The notes beneath the pieces are model-generated. The model saw only the letters and a list, made by a program, of their open reading frames with translations, made no database searches and was not told the DNA's origin. From the NCBI GenBank assembly GCA_030040825.1, contig JASHSY010000142.1, positions 1 to 11,965 on the forward strand: a stretch of DNA of 11,965 nucleotides, read 5' to 3'. Both the position numbers and the translations under genes were made by a program. The stretch is from Xanthobacteraceae bacterium (lineage in GTDB: Bacteria > Pseudomonadota > Alphaproteobacteria > Rhizobiales > Xanthobacteraceae). Below are positions 1-9,511 of the stretch, one piece after another. The stretch's first letter is position 1. Each line of letters starts with the position of its first letter.

Positions 1-15
1 TCAAAGTGGCGCGAA

Positions 16-240
16 CTATTTCTGCCTAGCCGCTCTGGCTATTCCCATCTCCAGCCATTGCTGCTCGCGCTTATAAAAAGCATCGAGGAGATCGGGCGGG
101 TCGTCGCCAAGCCATTCGGGATTGAGCGTGTAGCCCGCTTGATCTGGTATTGGAAAGAAAAAATGAAGCTCGTCGGTATCGCATTGACCCAATGCGCGAT
201 TTCGTGAAATACCCGCGCCTGCAAAGAGAGCCGGAAGCAA
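16..240 (-). CDS. doubtful short hypothetical ORF or gene remnant
   Basis: Open frame of 74 codons that begins at a TTG and ends at TAG near the left edge, divergent from leuS. I do not recognise the product. The second half looks like protein (charged, tryptophan-rich, with segments such as LNPEWLGDDPPDLLDAF) and its codons mostly end in G or C, as expected for this genome. The first half is weaker and has no ATG or clear ribosome binding site. A stop lies just upstream at 247-249, so the gene cannot extend as it stands. In the neighbouring minus frame, 192-206 reads HEIAH, the zinc-metallopeptidase pattern HExxH, so a frameshifted remnant of a larger gene is possible. It could equally be chance ORF sequence in the leuS upstream region, and I rate it low. 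Confidence 0.25.
   Translation of the reverse strand: MLPALFAGAGISRNRALGQCDTDELHFFFPIPDQAGYTLNPEWLGDDPPDLLDAFYKREQQWLEMGIARAARQK
180..196. repeat. short perfect inverted repeat upstream of leuS
   Basis: The arms CGCATTG and CAATGCG (7 bp) are separated by three bases (ACC), about 57 bases before the leuS start. The segment also contains TTGACC (184-189), a fair -35 match, but I see no good -10 at 16-18 bases. It may be an operator or hairpin in the leuS leader, or chance. It lies inside the doubtful minus-strand ORF. Confidence 0.25.
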
Positions 241-252
241 GCGCGATTACCG

Positions 253-2884
<2,632 letters not shown>

Positions 2885-2898
<14 letters not shown>

Positions 2899-3475
2899 TC
2901 TCCTGCAATGGCGCCGGCTTTTTCGGCTTGCGATCGTGCTTGCCGTCACCGGGACGAGCGCGGGCTGCTGGCAGCCCCTCTACGGCACCGCGCCAGTTGC
3001 TGGCGCCGAAGGCGTGCAAGACAAATTCGCTGGCATCGATATCCCTCCGCTCAAAGTATCAAGAGTGCCGAATGGGCCTGTCGGCGTTCAGGGCACCCCT
3101 GACGAGCGCCTCGCAGTAGCCATGCGCAACGCACTGCAATTCGATCTGCATAACGGCGCCAACACCACGTCGCCGCTCTATACGCTTTTGGTCGATCTCA
3201 GCGGCTCGCAATTCACCGCCTACGTCGACCCGACGTCCGGGCGGCCGGACACGCAGATTGAATCGGTGTTCGCCCGCTATAAATTGGTTGAGATCGCGAC
3301 CAACAAAACCGTAGTCAACGATAACGCATTCGTTCACGTCGATTATGATATACCCGGCCCGCAACAGCGTTTTGCCGGACAGCGTGCGCGCCGCGACGCT
3401 GAAGACCGGGCGGTGCAGGTTCTCGCCGATACGATCAGGAATCGCCTTGCCTCATATTTCGTCGCCGGCACTTGA
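2885..3475 (+). CDS. lptE: LPS-assembly lipoprotein LptE
   Basis: Outer-membrane lipoprotein that plugs the LptD barrel and helps insert lipopolysaccharide into the outer leaflet. The 196-residue protein has an N-terminal signal with arginines, a hydrophobic stretch and a lipobox-like TSAGC. Cysteine 28 is the expected lipidation site, followed by the typical WQPLYG start of LptE proteins. The remainder is a soluble alpha/beta domain of the usual length (DERLAVAMRNAL, then LLVDLSGSQFTAYV and a helical RDAEDRAVQVLADTIRNRL tail). The ATG at 2885 lies inside the last codons of leuS, giving a 14-base overlap in another frame and suggesting translational coupling. Position between leuS and holA is the common alphaproteobacterial arrangement and supports the call. 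Sequence conservation in this family is low, so the lipobox, length and neighbours carry much of the weight. Confidence 0.9.
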
Positions 3476-3572
3476 ACTCACCGCCGTGCGGCCTTGACCA
3501 GCGCGTCGCGATTGCGCAGTCAGTCGTCGTGATGCTTGCTGGCGGGACGGCAGAACTCGGCACCGACAGGCC

Positions 3573-4601
3573 ATGGTCGCACTCAAGAGCGCAGAAGTGG
3601 ACAAGTTTCTCGCCCGCCCCGATCCGGGGCGGCCGGTGGTCCTGGTTTTTGGCCCCGATGCCGGTTTGGTCGGCGAGCGCGTCAACGCGCTGATCAAAGC
3701 CTCGGTGGAGGACATCAATGATCCATTCTCCCTCGTGCGGCTGGAAGGCGAACAGCTCGCAGTGGATCCAGCGCGGCTGAGCGAGGAAGCACAAACCATT
3801 CCACTGTTTGGCGGCCGCCGGGCGGTGTGGGTGAAAGCCGGAAACCGCAACATTGCGCCTGCGGTCGAGGCGGTGCTCGCGTTGCCGGTGATCGAATGCC
3901 GGATGGTCATCGAAGCTGGCGACTTGCGGCGTAATGCGCCGCTGCGCGTGGTCTGTGAACGTGCCAAGAACGCGGCGGCGCTGCCGTGCTACGCCGACAG
4001 CGAGCGCGATCTGGAGCGGCTGATCGACGGCGAGCTGCGCGGCGCCGGCCTAACCATCAAGCCCGAGGCGCGGGCACTCCTTGTCCCGCTGCTTGGCGGC
4101 GACCGCGCCGCATCCCGCAACGAGTTGCGCAAACTCGCGCTCTATGCCCGCGGGCGCAACGAGATCGACGCCGAAGATATTATCGCCGTCGTCTCCGACG
4201 CATCAGAGCTGGAGCTTGATGAACTCGTCGACGCCGCCTATGCTGGCCGGTCATCCGAGCTTGAGGCGAAAATCGCCAAGGCGCGCATCGCCGGGACCCC
4301 GATTGGCTCGATCTTCTTCGCCGCTCAACGCCAGCTCGCGCAGCTGCACCGATGGCGGGTAGCAATCGAGGCCGCCGGCGGCCGATTCTCGGTCGATAGT
4401 TTGGTTCCACCCGTACATTTTCGCCGCAAAAGCATTGTCGAAGCCGCACTCAGGCAATGGAATGCGGCCCGGCTTGCCGCAGTCATGACCGAGCTTGCCG
4501 ACGCGGTGTTGGCCGCGCGGCGCGCACCGGCGCTGGCCGACACGATCGCCGAGCGCGCGCTGCTCGATCTGGCGGTGAAGGCGCGTCGGAGTACGGCGTA
4601 A
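3573..4601 (+). CDS. holA: DNA polymerase III subunit delta
   Basis: The delta subunit of the clamp loader opens the beta sliding clamp during chromosome replication. At 342 residues it has the usual length. The N-terminal region contains PVVLVFGPDAGLVGER, matching the degenerate nucleotide-binding-like start typical of alphaproteobacterial delta (the subunit itself does not hydrolyse ATP). The middle holds LLGGDRAASRNELRKLALY, the family's recognisable lid-region motif, and the C-terminal collar domain follows (IGSIFFAAQRQLAQLHRWR). The ATG at 3573 is the first usable start in frame; only a weak AGG precedes it at very short spacing. A 97-base gap separates it from lptE, in which I see no gene or clear promoter, so read-through from leuS-lptE is likely. 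It ends 10 bases from the convergent ABC ATPase gene. Confidence 0.93.
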   Translation: MVALKSAEVDKFLARPDPGRPVVLVFGPDAGLVGERVNALIKASVEDINDPFSLVRLEGEQLAVDPARLSEEAQTIPLFGGRRAVWVKAGNRNIAPAVEAVLALPVIECRMVIEAGDLRRNAPLRVVCERAKNAAALPCYADSERDLERLIDGELRGAGLTIKPEARALLVPLLGGDRAASRNELRKLALYARGRNEIDAEDIIAVVSDASELELDELVDAAYAGRSSELEAKIAKARIAGTPIGSIFFAAQRQLAQLHRWRVAIEAAGGRFSVDSLVPPVHFRRKSIVEAALRQWNAARLAAVMTELADAVLAARRAPALADTIAERALLDLAVKARRSTA

Positions 4602-4606
4602 CGACG

Positions 4607-4625
4607 CCGGCCTAGGTCGGATTTT
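4607..4625 (+). terminator. weak candidate terminator after holA
   Basis: CCGGC and GTCGG can pair (one G-U) around a CTAG loop, followed by ATTTTCC. The stem is only 5 bp and the T-run is four bases, and it overlaps the last codons of the convergent ABC ATPase gene. It sits 6 bases after the holA stop, the right place for a terminator, but it is not strong. Confidence 0.3.
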
Positions 4626-5916
4626 CCAGGCTGAAGGTTTGCGAGTCGTCATCGTAGGCGAAGGCTTCGGCGTAACGCCCCCAGGCAGTGACCGAGCGCA
4701 GCGTCACTTCGGCGTCTTCGGTGCTCATGTGGTCTTCCAGCTCGTCGAAGAACCGGCTTTTCGGCGCTACATGGTTGGCCCGTTCCTGCAGCACTCGGCG
4801 GATATGCGCGGCAAGCGGTACATAGCTCAGCAATTGGCGCTGGAAGATTTTTTTGCGGTCGTCGGTACCGGCTTCGACGAATTGCTTGCCGGTATCGGTG
4901 ATCTTGATATCGCCGCCTTCGATCTCCACAAGATGCAGCATTTGCAGCGCATCCGAAACCGGAAAGAGGTCGTCAGCCTCCATGTGCAGCAATTCGGCGA
5001 TGACAGGAAGATCGGCTTTTCCGCTATAGGGTTCGGCAGCAAGGGTCTCGATGAATCCCGAGAGCAGATTGGCTGAAATGCGCGGCAAGATCGTATCAAT
5101 GCTGGTAGCGACTGCACCGGCCGATATGCCGGCCTTGGGCGGCACCGGCCTGCGTGCGGTCATTGCCACATAGATTTCCTCGACCAGATCGCGGAATCGT
5201 GGATCGAGACGATTGCGCGGCCGCTTCAGGTCGACGCCGATTTCGCGGATAATGCGCCCCGGATTGGACGAGAACAGCAGAATGCGGTCGCACATCAGCA
5301 CCGCTTCCTCAATATTGTGGGTCACCAGAATAACGCCCTTGATCGGCAATTTTCCGTCACCCCAAAGTTCGAGGAAATCCGTGCGCAGCGTCTCGGCGGT
5401 GAGCACGTCAAGTGCGGAGAACGGCTCGTCCATCAGCAGGATATTCGGATGTACCACGAGCGCGCGGGCAAAGCCGACGCGCTGGCGCATGCCGCCGGAC
5501 AACTCGCGCGGATACGCGGATTCATAACCGTCAAGGCCGATGAGATCGATTGCGGCGAGCGCGCGTTTTCTGATCTCGGCATCCGGAAGGCCGAGCGCTT
5601 CAAGGCCGAGTTGAACGTTCTCAAGTACCGTCAGCCAGGGAAACAAAGCGAAACCCTGGAACACCATGGCAATACCTGGCGCGGGCGCGACCACCGGCTG
5701 GCCAAGATAGGTAACCGTACCGGCCGAGGGCGGCATCAAGCCGGCGATGGAGCGCAGCAGCGTCGATTTGCCCGAGCCGGTACGGCCGAGGAGTCCGACG
5801 ATCTGTCCCTGCCCCAGTTGAAGCTCGATACCGTCGAGAACCAAAAGCTCGCCACCGTCGGCGCGTGGGAACGTTTGCCGAAGCGCATGAATGTCAAGAA
5901 GCATCGAAGCACTCAT
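4612..5916 (-). CDS. ABC transporter ATP-binding protein with C-terminal AAA-associated domain (NitT/TauT type)
   Basis: Cytoplasmic ATPase that powers the importer formed with the permease encoded just upstream. The first 240 or so residues are a standard ABC domain of the nitrate/sulfonate/taurine class: Walker A GRTGSGKST (44-52), Q-loop glutamine 87 in VFQGFALFPW, signature LSGGMRQR from residue 139, Walker B ILLMDEP from 159, and switch histidine 200 in VTHNIEE. The extra segment from about residue 285 to the end matches the description of the AAA-associated C-terminal domain (PF09821/COG4754); its function is not known to me and may be regulatory. I chose ATG at 5916 because GAGG lies 5 bases upstream; a GTG at 5922 is also possible. 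This start is 7 bases after the permease stop, so the two genes form an operon. The substrate is unknown. Confidence 0.9.
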   Translation of the reverse strand: MSASMLLDIHALRQTFPRADGGELLVLDGIELQLGQGQIVGLLGRTGSGKSTLLRSIAGLMPPSAGTVTYLGQPVVAPAPGIAMVFQGFALFPWLTVLENVQLGLEALGLPDAEIRKRALAAIDLIGLDGYESAYPRELSGGMRQRVGFARALVVHPNILLMDEPFSALDVLTAETLRTDFLELWGDGKLPIKGVILVTHNIEEAVLMCDRILLFSSNPGRIIREIGVDLKRPRNRLDPRFRDLVEEIYVAMTARRPVPPKAGISAGAVATSIDTILPRISANLLSGFIETLAAEPYSGKADLPVIAELLHMEADDLFPVSDALQMLHLVEIEGGDIKITDTGKQFVEAGTDDRKKIFQRQLLSYVPLAAHIRRVLQERANHVAPKSRFFDELEDHMSTEDAEVTLRSVTAWGRYAEAFAYDDDSQTFSLENPT

Positions 5917-5923
5917 TCGCACC

Positions 5924-7654
5924 TCAGCCGAGCCGGAACTTACGTTCGGCGTAAAGATAAAGTGGCCGCCAGAATATGCGATTAATGAGAACCACGAAAA
6001 AGCTCATTACCGCAATTCCAAGCACAATATGGTGGAAGTCGCCGGCGTCGGTTTGCTCGGCGATGTAAGCGCCGAGGCCGTAGGCCCGCAGGTGTTCGTC
6101 GCCCCAACTCGCGACTTCGGCGACAATACTCGCATTCCACGATCCGCCGGAAGCGGTGATCGCACCGGTTACATAATATGGCAATACCGCGGGCAGTGCG
6201 ATCCGCCGCCACCACAACCAGCCGCGGACACGAAAGTTAATAGCCGCTGCACGCAACTCTGCGGGAATCGCCGCTGCGCCGGCGACGACATTGAACAAGA
6301 TGTACCATTGCGTCCCGAGGATCATCAGAGGGCTCAGCCAGATATTCGGATCGAGCCGCAGCGCGACAATTGCCGAAACGACGATTGGAAACAGAAGGTT
6401 TGCCGGGAAGGCGGCGAGAAATTGCGCGATCGGCTGGACCAGATTGGCGACATGCGGACGCGTACCGACCCACACCCCGATCGGCACCCAGATCACGCTA
6501 GCGAGCGCGATCAGCACCACGATGCGGCTGAGCGTTGCCAACCCAAGCAGCAGCGCGGCCGTGACGTCCGCGAGCGCGATGTCCGCGGTGACGAAATGTG
6601 CGACTTGCCAGAGTGCGACAGCGGCCAGGGCAGTGACCACAGCAGCCCATTGAAGCGTAATCCAGGCATGCTGTCGCGGCCGCGGCGCGCGCTCGGCAGC
6701 CTCCGCATGCTCCGGCCAGCGCGCCAGCAACAGCCGGCGCCATAGTTTGGCGAAAGGCAGCGTCAGGCGGTCAACCAGCCGCGAGCGGCGTAGCACGTCG
6801 AGCATCCAGGAACGCGGCGGCGGAACACCCGGCTCTTGCTCGAAGCGAAAGCGATCCGCCCAGGCTACCAACGGCCGAAACAAGATCTGGTCGTAAATTA
6901 GGATGACGATCGCCATGGTGAAAATCGCATAGCCCACAGCCGTCAGGTCCCGCTGCGTGATCGCGAGCGCGATGTAGGAGCCGACTCCCGGTAACGTTAT
7001 AGTGGTGTTGCCGACGCTGATCGCCTCAGAGGCGACCACGAAGAACCAGCTGCCCGACATAGACAGCATCATGTTCCAGATCAGTTGCGGCATGGCGAAC
7101 GACACATCGACCCGCCAAAAGCTCATCCACGGGCTCAATCGGAAATTTCGTGACGCTTCAAGCAATTCAGCCGGAACTGTGCGCAACGATTGATAAAAAC
7201 TAAACGCCATATTCCAGGCTTGACTCGTGAAAATCGCAAAAATCGCGGCGAATTCGGCGCCCAGCACGCGACCGGGCGCCAGCGCCATAAAGAAGACCAC
7301 GGTGATCGAGATGAAGCCGAGGATCGGCACCGACTGCAAAATATCGAGCAGCGGTACAAGCAACCGCTCAGCGTATTTGTTCTTGGCGGCGAGCGTCGCG
7401 TAAGTGAAGGTGAAGAGCAGCGACAGCGTCATGGCAATCAACATGCGCAAGGTGGTGCGCGCGGCGTATTCAGGCAGGTTGGCGGGATCGAGCGAGACCG
7501 GACGCTTCTGCAATTCCGCCAGCGGTTGCAGCAGATGTCGGCTCGCCTCGGCGAGAAATACCAGGAGCCCGAGGATCAAAAGCACCGCGAGCACGTCCCA
7601 GCGGCTGAGAAAACGGCCCCAGCCGCCGACGGAAATTGGCACGTTCAGCCGCAT
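5924..7654 (-). CDS. ABC transporter permease, two fused transmembrane domains (NitT/TauT type)
   Basis: Inner-membrane permease of 576 residues containing two copies of the binding-protein-dependent transport domain in one chain, in place of the usual homodimer. The first copy spans about residues 70-265, with an EAA-type loop at 162-190 (ELLEASRNFR, then MPQLIWN). A charged linker with arginines and prolines occupies about 266-330. The second copy spans about 335-570, with its EAA loop at 465-493 (ELRAAAINFRVRGW, then LPAVLPYY). An additional N-terminal membrane segment lies near residues 20-37. The start is ATG 7654: the only codons upstream before an in-frame stop are non-start codons. 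The ribosome binding site is weak. The ATPase gene follows with a tiny gap. There is no periplasmic binding protein gene nearby, so the solute cannot be named; sulfonate, nitrate, bicarbonate and guanidine-like solutes are all handled by relatives. Confidence 0.9.
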   Translation of the reverse strand: MRLNVPISVGGWGRFLSRWDVLAVLLILGLLVFLAEASRHLLQPLAELQKRPVSLDPANLPEYAARTTLRMLIAMTLSLLFTFTYATLAAKNKYAERLLVPLLDILQSVPILGFISITVVFFMALAPGRVLGAEFAAIFAIFTSQAWNMAFSFYQSLRTVPAELLEASRNFRLSPWMSFWRVDVSFAMPQLIWNMMLSMSGSWFFVVASEAISVGNTTITLPGVGSYIALAITQRDLTAVGYAIFTMAIVILIYDQILFRPLVAWADRFRFEQEPGVPPPRSWMLDVLRRSRLVDRLTLPFAKLWRRLLLARWPEHAEAAERAPRPRQHAWITLQWAAVVTALAAVALWQVAHFVTADIALADVTAALLLGLATLSRIVVLIALASVIWVPIGVWVGTRPHVANLVQPIAQFLAAFPANLLFPIVVSAIVALRLDPNIWLSPLMILGTQWYILFNVVAGAAAIPAELRAAAINFRVRGWLWWRRIALPAVLPYYVTGAITASGGSWNASIVAEVASWGDEHLRAYGLGAYIAEQTDAGDFHHIVLGIAVMSFFVVLINRIFWRPLYLYAERKFRLG

Positions 7655-7698
7655 ATCCGCGATGCCCGATCCACGCTCGTTGTCACACGATCGTCATG

Positions 7699-7732
7699 AA
7701 AATTGCGGCCGCGCCCCCGCTGCGGCCGCGAA
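7699..7732 (-). terminator. candidate intrinsic terminator or attenuator upstream of the permease
   Basis: On the minus strand, GCGGCCGC (7729-7722) pairs with GCGGCCGC (7712-7705) around a 9-base loop, giving 8 GC pairs, extendable by ATT/AAT with one bulged C. It is followed by AATTTTC. The plus-strand direction has no T-run. It lies about 45 bases before the permease ATG and about 270 bases after the acyltransferase stop, so it may end acyltransferase transcripts or attenuate the ABC operon. Confidence 0.5.
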
Positions 7733-7783
7733 TACGACGCGATGACATAACATCCGCGCGGCAGCATTCAAACACTATTGCGC

Positions 7784-7852
7784 ATAGGACGCGGGTACGC
7801 TGCGGGACGCAAAAGGGCAGGCAGCTTTTACCCCGCATGCGGAGTGTCCTAT
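7784..7852 (-). repeat. nested long inverted repeat in the ABC operon leader
   Basis: Three successive complementary segments are nested: ATAGGAC (7784-7790) with GTCCTAT (7846-7852); GCGGGTA (7791-7797) with TACCCCGC (7829-7836, one extra C); GCTGC (7799-7803) with GCAGC (7821-7825). Together they make about 19 base pairs. The innermost part is an A/G-rich loop. Confidence 0.4.
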
Positions 7853-7873
7853 TCCGGCTCACCCCGCGGCAGA

Positions 7874-7910
7874 CGCCCGGCGGCTTTCGGGTGTTGGCCG
7901 AAGGTGGGCG
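7874..7910 (-). repeat. second hairpin in the ABC operon leader
   Basis: CGCCC (7874-7878) pairs with GGGCG (7906-7910), and CTTTCGG (7884-7890) pairs with CCGAAG (7898-7903) with one bulge, around a 7-base loop. No T-run follows in either direction, so it is not a terminator. Confidence 0.3.
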
Positions 7911-7998
7911 ACGCTTATTGCACGCGCGGATCACCGGCGATACCGACACAGGACTGAGGACAAATCGGCAAAGCGACAGAGGCAAGGCTGACTTAAAT

Positions 7999-9264
7999 TC
8001 ACTGCGAATCGATTTGTTGAATCCGCGCATAAGCTCCGCCAGAGGAAGGCGCTTCTCGATTGGGCACCCTTGGCGGAGCCGCCAGCAGCAACGATCCGAG
8101 GGGGACACGTTGAACCGCCAGAACGGTAAACCAGCTCGCTGTCAGCGCTACGCCGAAGACAATCGCTCCCTTGAACGGCGCGAACAGGGATGATGTCAGT
8201 AGCGTGTATTGCAGCCAAACCACGAAACTATAGTGCACCAGATAAAGGCTATAGGCGTTTGCAGAAAGACTCGCGCCCAAGGACGAGCGGTGCAGTCCAA
8301 AGCGCAAACTCGAAGCGATGAGAAAAAAGCAGCCGCCGGCACAGGCGACAACAAACATGAAATCGGCAGCGACGTCGATCACGACCGGCGCCGGACCATC
8401 CAACGTCTGGGATGTCACTCCCATCCAGCCGAAAAGAGACATCAGTGCTACGCCGAGCCACAATTTCCAGCGGCGTGCAAGTGCGCCCTCAGCGGCGATA
8501 AGGCCGATATCGAGGCCGGCGGTACCTACGCCTATGCCGGCAAAGAAATAAACGGCGTAAAGCAGCGGTCGGCACCATTGGACCGACAGGACACCCGAAT
8601 TCGACCATGCCCAAGGCGTGAAAAAAAGCGCCAGCGGAACATACGCCACAGCCGAAACAACGACGAGGACTGCAAAATAATAGACCGGGCGCTGTCCGGC
8701 CGCGCCCGACCACCGGCCCAAAGCGCGCAAGACATTCGGTGCGATGAAATAGATCGCGGCGGCGACTAAATTCAGTCCGAGCAATTGCCACAAAAACCAC
8801 AACTGGCCATTAGGCACGAAAGGCAGCGCCAAATAGCGGTGCGCATAATCGGATAAACTTGGATTCGCAGTACTGGCCAGATACGCCGGGTATAAAGCCA
8901 TGGGAACGAGAACCAGCAACCCAAATGCGAAGGGAATGCCAAGCCTCGCCAGACGGTCGCGGGCGTAGCGGAAGCTTTGCTTGCGTTGCACGCTGGGCCA
9001 CACGAACAGGCCGGACAGAAAAAACATCAGCGACATCAAGTACACGTCCTGCCACGCGCAAAACAGATCGAACCCAAACCACCGGTGGGCATCGATGATC
9101 GGAAAAGCGCGCCACCCATAGGGGGGATCGCTAAATCCTGACGAGCGTGACGGAATCCACTCGACGTAAGCGAGTACGGAATGAAAGGCGAGCACAATGA
9201 GGATGACGACCGCTCGCAAATTGTCGAGGGCAACGCTCGAACGCGACGTAGAGGGACGCGGCAT
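7999..9264 (-). CDS. acyltransferase 3 family integral membrane protein
   Basis: Polytopic inner-membrane protein of 421 residues that resembles the acyltransferase-3 family (PF01757; relatives include OpgC and O-antigen or peptidoglycan acetylases), which transfer acyl groups to extracytoplasmic glycans or other acceptors. Near the N-terminus ALDNLRAVVILIVLAFHS carries the family's arginine (R17) and histidine (H28) pattern in the first membrane span, and SLMFFLSGLFVW (around residues 78-89) matches the FFxxSGxxL-type second motif. About ten hydrophobic spans follow. The acceptor and donor cannot be told from the sequence. The start is ATG 9264: an in-frame TAA lies two codons upstream and no better start follows. 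No Shine-Dalgarno is visible, but TATAAT lies five bases before the ATG. It is divergent from the DUF2147 gene and separated from the downstream ABC operon by 344 bases, so it is probably transcribed alone. Confidence 0.88.
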   Translation of the reverse strand: MPRPSTSRSSVALDNLRAVVILIVLAFHSVLAYVEWIPSRSSGFSDPPYGWRAFPIIDAHRWFGFDLFCAWQDVYLMSLMFFLSGLFVWPSVQRKQSFRYARDRLARLGIPFAFGLLVLVPMALYPAYLASTANPSLSDYAHRYLALPFVPNGQLWFLWQLLGLNLVAAAIYFIAPNVLRALGRWSGAAGQRPVYYFAVLVVVSAVAYVPLALFFTPWAWSNSGVLSVQWCRPLLYAVYFFAGIGVGTAGLDIGLIAAEGALARRWKLWLGVALMSLFGWMGVTSQTLDGPAPVVIDVAADFMFVVACAGGCFFLIASSLRFGLHRSSLGASLSANAYSLYLVHYSFVVWLQYTLLTSSLFAPFKGAIVFGVALTASWFTVLAVQRVPLGSLLLAAPPRVPNREAPSSGGAYARIQQIDSQ

Positions 9265-9269
9265 GAAAA

Positions 9270-9275
9270 ATTATA
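9270..9275 (-). promoter_or_regulatory. perfect -10 box (TATAAT) for the acyltransferase gene
   Basis: TATAAT on the minus strand ends five bases before the ATG at 9264, which puts the expected transcription start on or next to the start codon. No recognisable -35 lies at 16-18 bases. With no ribosome binding site visible, a leaderless mRNA is the simplest reading. Confidence 0.45.
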
Positions 9276-9363
9276 AATCCGACCCCAATAACTAATGCCT
9301 ATCAGTCGGGTTTTGATCCACCGGCTGGAACAATGATTGGAAGCCATCGTCCTTTGATGCAAG

Positions 9364-9415
9364 CCTCAAATTGGGCCGAGGAACCCGGTTTTGCGCGCTT
9401 TTCGGCGATTTGAGG
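9364..9415. repeat. inverted repeat between divergent genes
   Basis: CCTCAAAT (9364-9371) and ATTTGAGG (9408-9415) are perfect complements, with a further inner pairing of GCCGA (9375-9379) and TCGGC (9402-9406). It lies roughly midway between the acyltransferase and DUF2147 starts. It could be an operator or an mRNA structure; no T-run suits a terminator. Confidence 0.35.
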
Positions 9416-9456
9416 TCGTTAAATCACCGCATTGTAGAGAGATTGAATCAATGCGA

Positions 9457-9484
9457 TTGACGCCCAATTGCAGCGATTGATGAT
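9457..9484 (+). promoter_or_regulatory. candidate sigma-70 promoter for the DUF2147 gene
   Basis: TTGACG (9457-9462), a 16-base spacer and GATGAT (9479-9484) lie 28 bases before the chosen GTG start. The -35 matches 5 of 6 consensus bases and the -10 matches 4 of 6. The surrounding stretch has several GATTGA/GATTGG copies. Confidence 0.35.
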
Positions 9485-9511
9485 TCGGGGATTGGATTGG
9501 AGACACCCTTG

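Larger units (their letters stand above)
7655..7998 (-). promoter_or_regulatory. intergenic leader of the ABC operon with several predicted hairpins
   Basis: A 344-base gap between the acyltransferase stop and the permease start, with no convincing gene. Read in the operon direction it can fold into three elements: hairpin 1 at 7874-7910, a long nested hairpin 2 at 7784-7852, and a GC hairpin with T-run at 7699-7732. Hairpin elements followed by a terminator-like structure before the first gene is the layout of a riboswitch or attenuator, but I do not recognise any known class and the high GC content makes some pairing likely by chance. I could not find a convincing sigma-70 promoter in it. 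Confidence 0.35.

Noticed and set aside
5317..5985. 222-codon plus-strand ORF across the ABC ATPase gene
   Set aside because: Antisense shadow of a convincing ABC ATPase; composition is low in hydrophobic residues and no motif is seen.
7833..7842. 10-base perfect palindrome CCGCATGCGG
   Set aside because: Short GC-rich palindromes are expected at this base composition. It overlaps hairpin 2 and has no independent evidence of function.
7683..8108. 141-codon minus-strand ORF in the ABC leader
   Set aside because: Overlaps the acyltransferase end in another frame. The translation is full of Arg, Cys and Ser without order, and no ribosome binding site or family is apparent.
7636..8193. 185-codon plus-strand ORF across the ABC leader
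   Set aside because: Arginine-rich translation with no domain, overlapping the acyltransferase 3' end; read as a by-product of GC-rich sequence.
8209..8769. 186-codon plus-strand ORF opposite the acyltransferase
   Set aside because: Antisense to clear membrane-span coding. Lys/Arg/Gln-rich translation is the usual mirror of hydrophobic codons.
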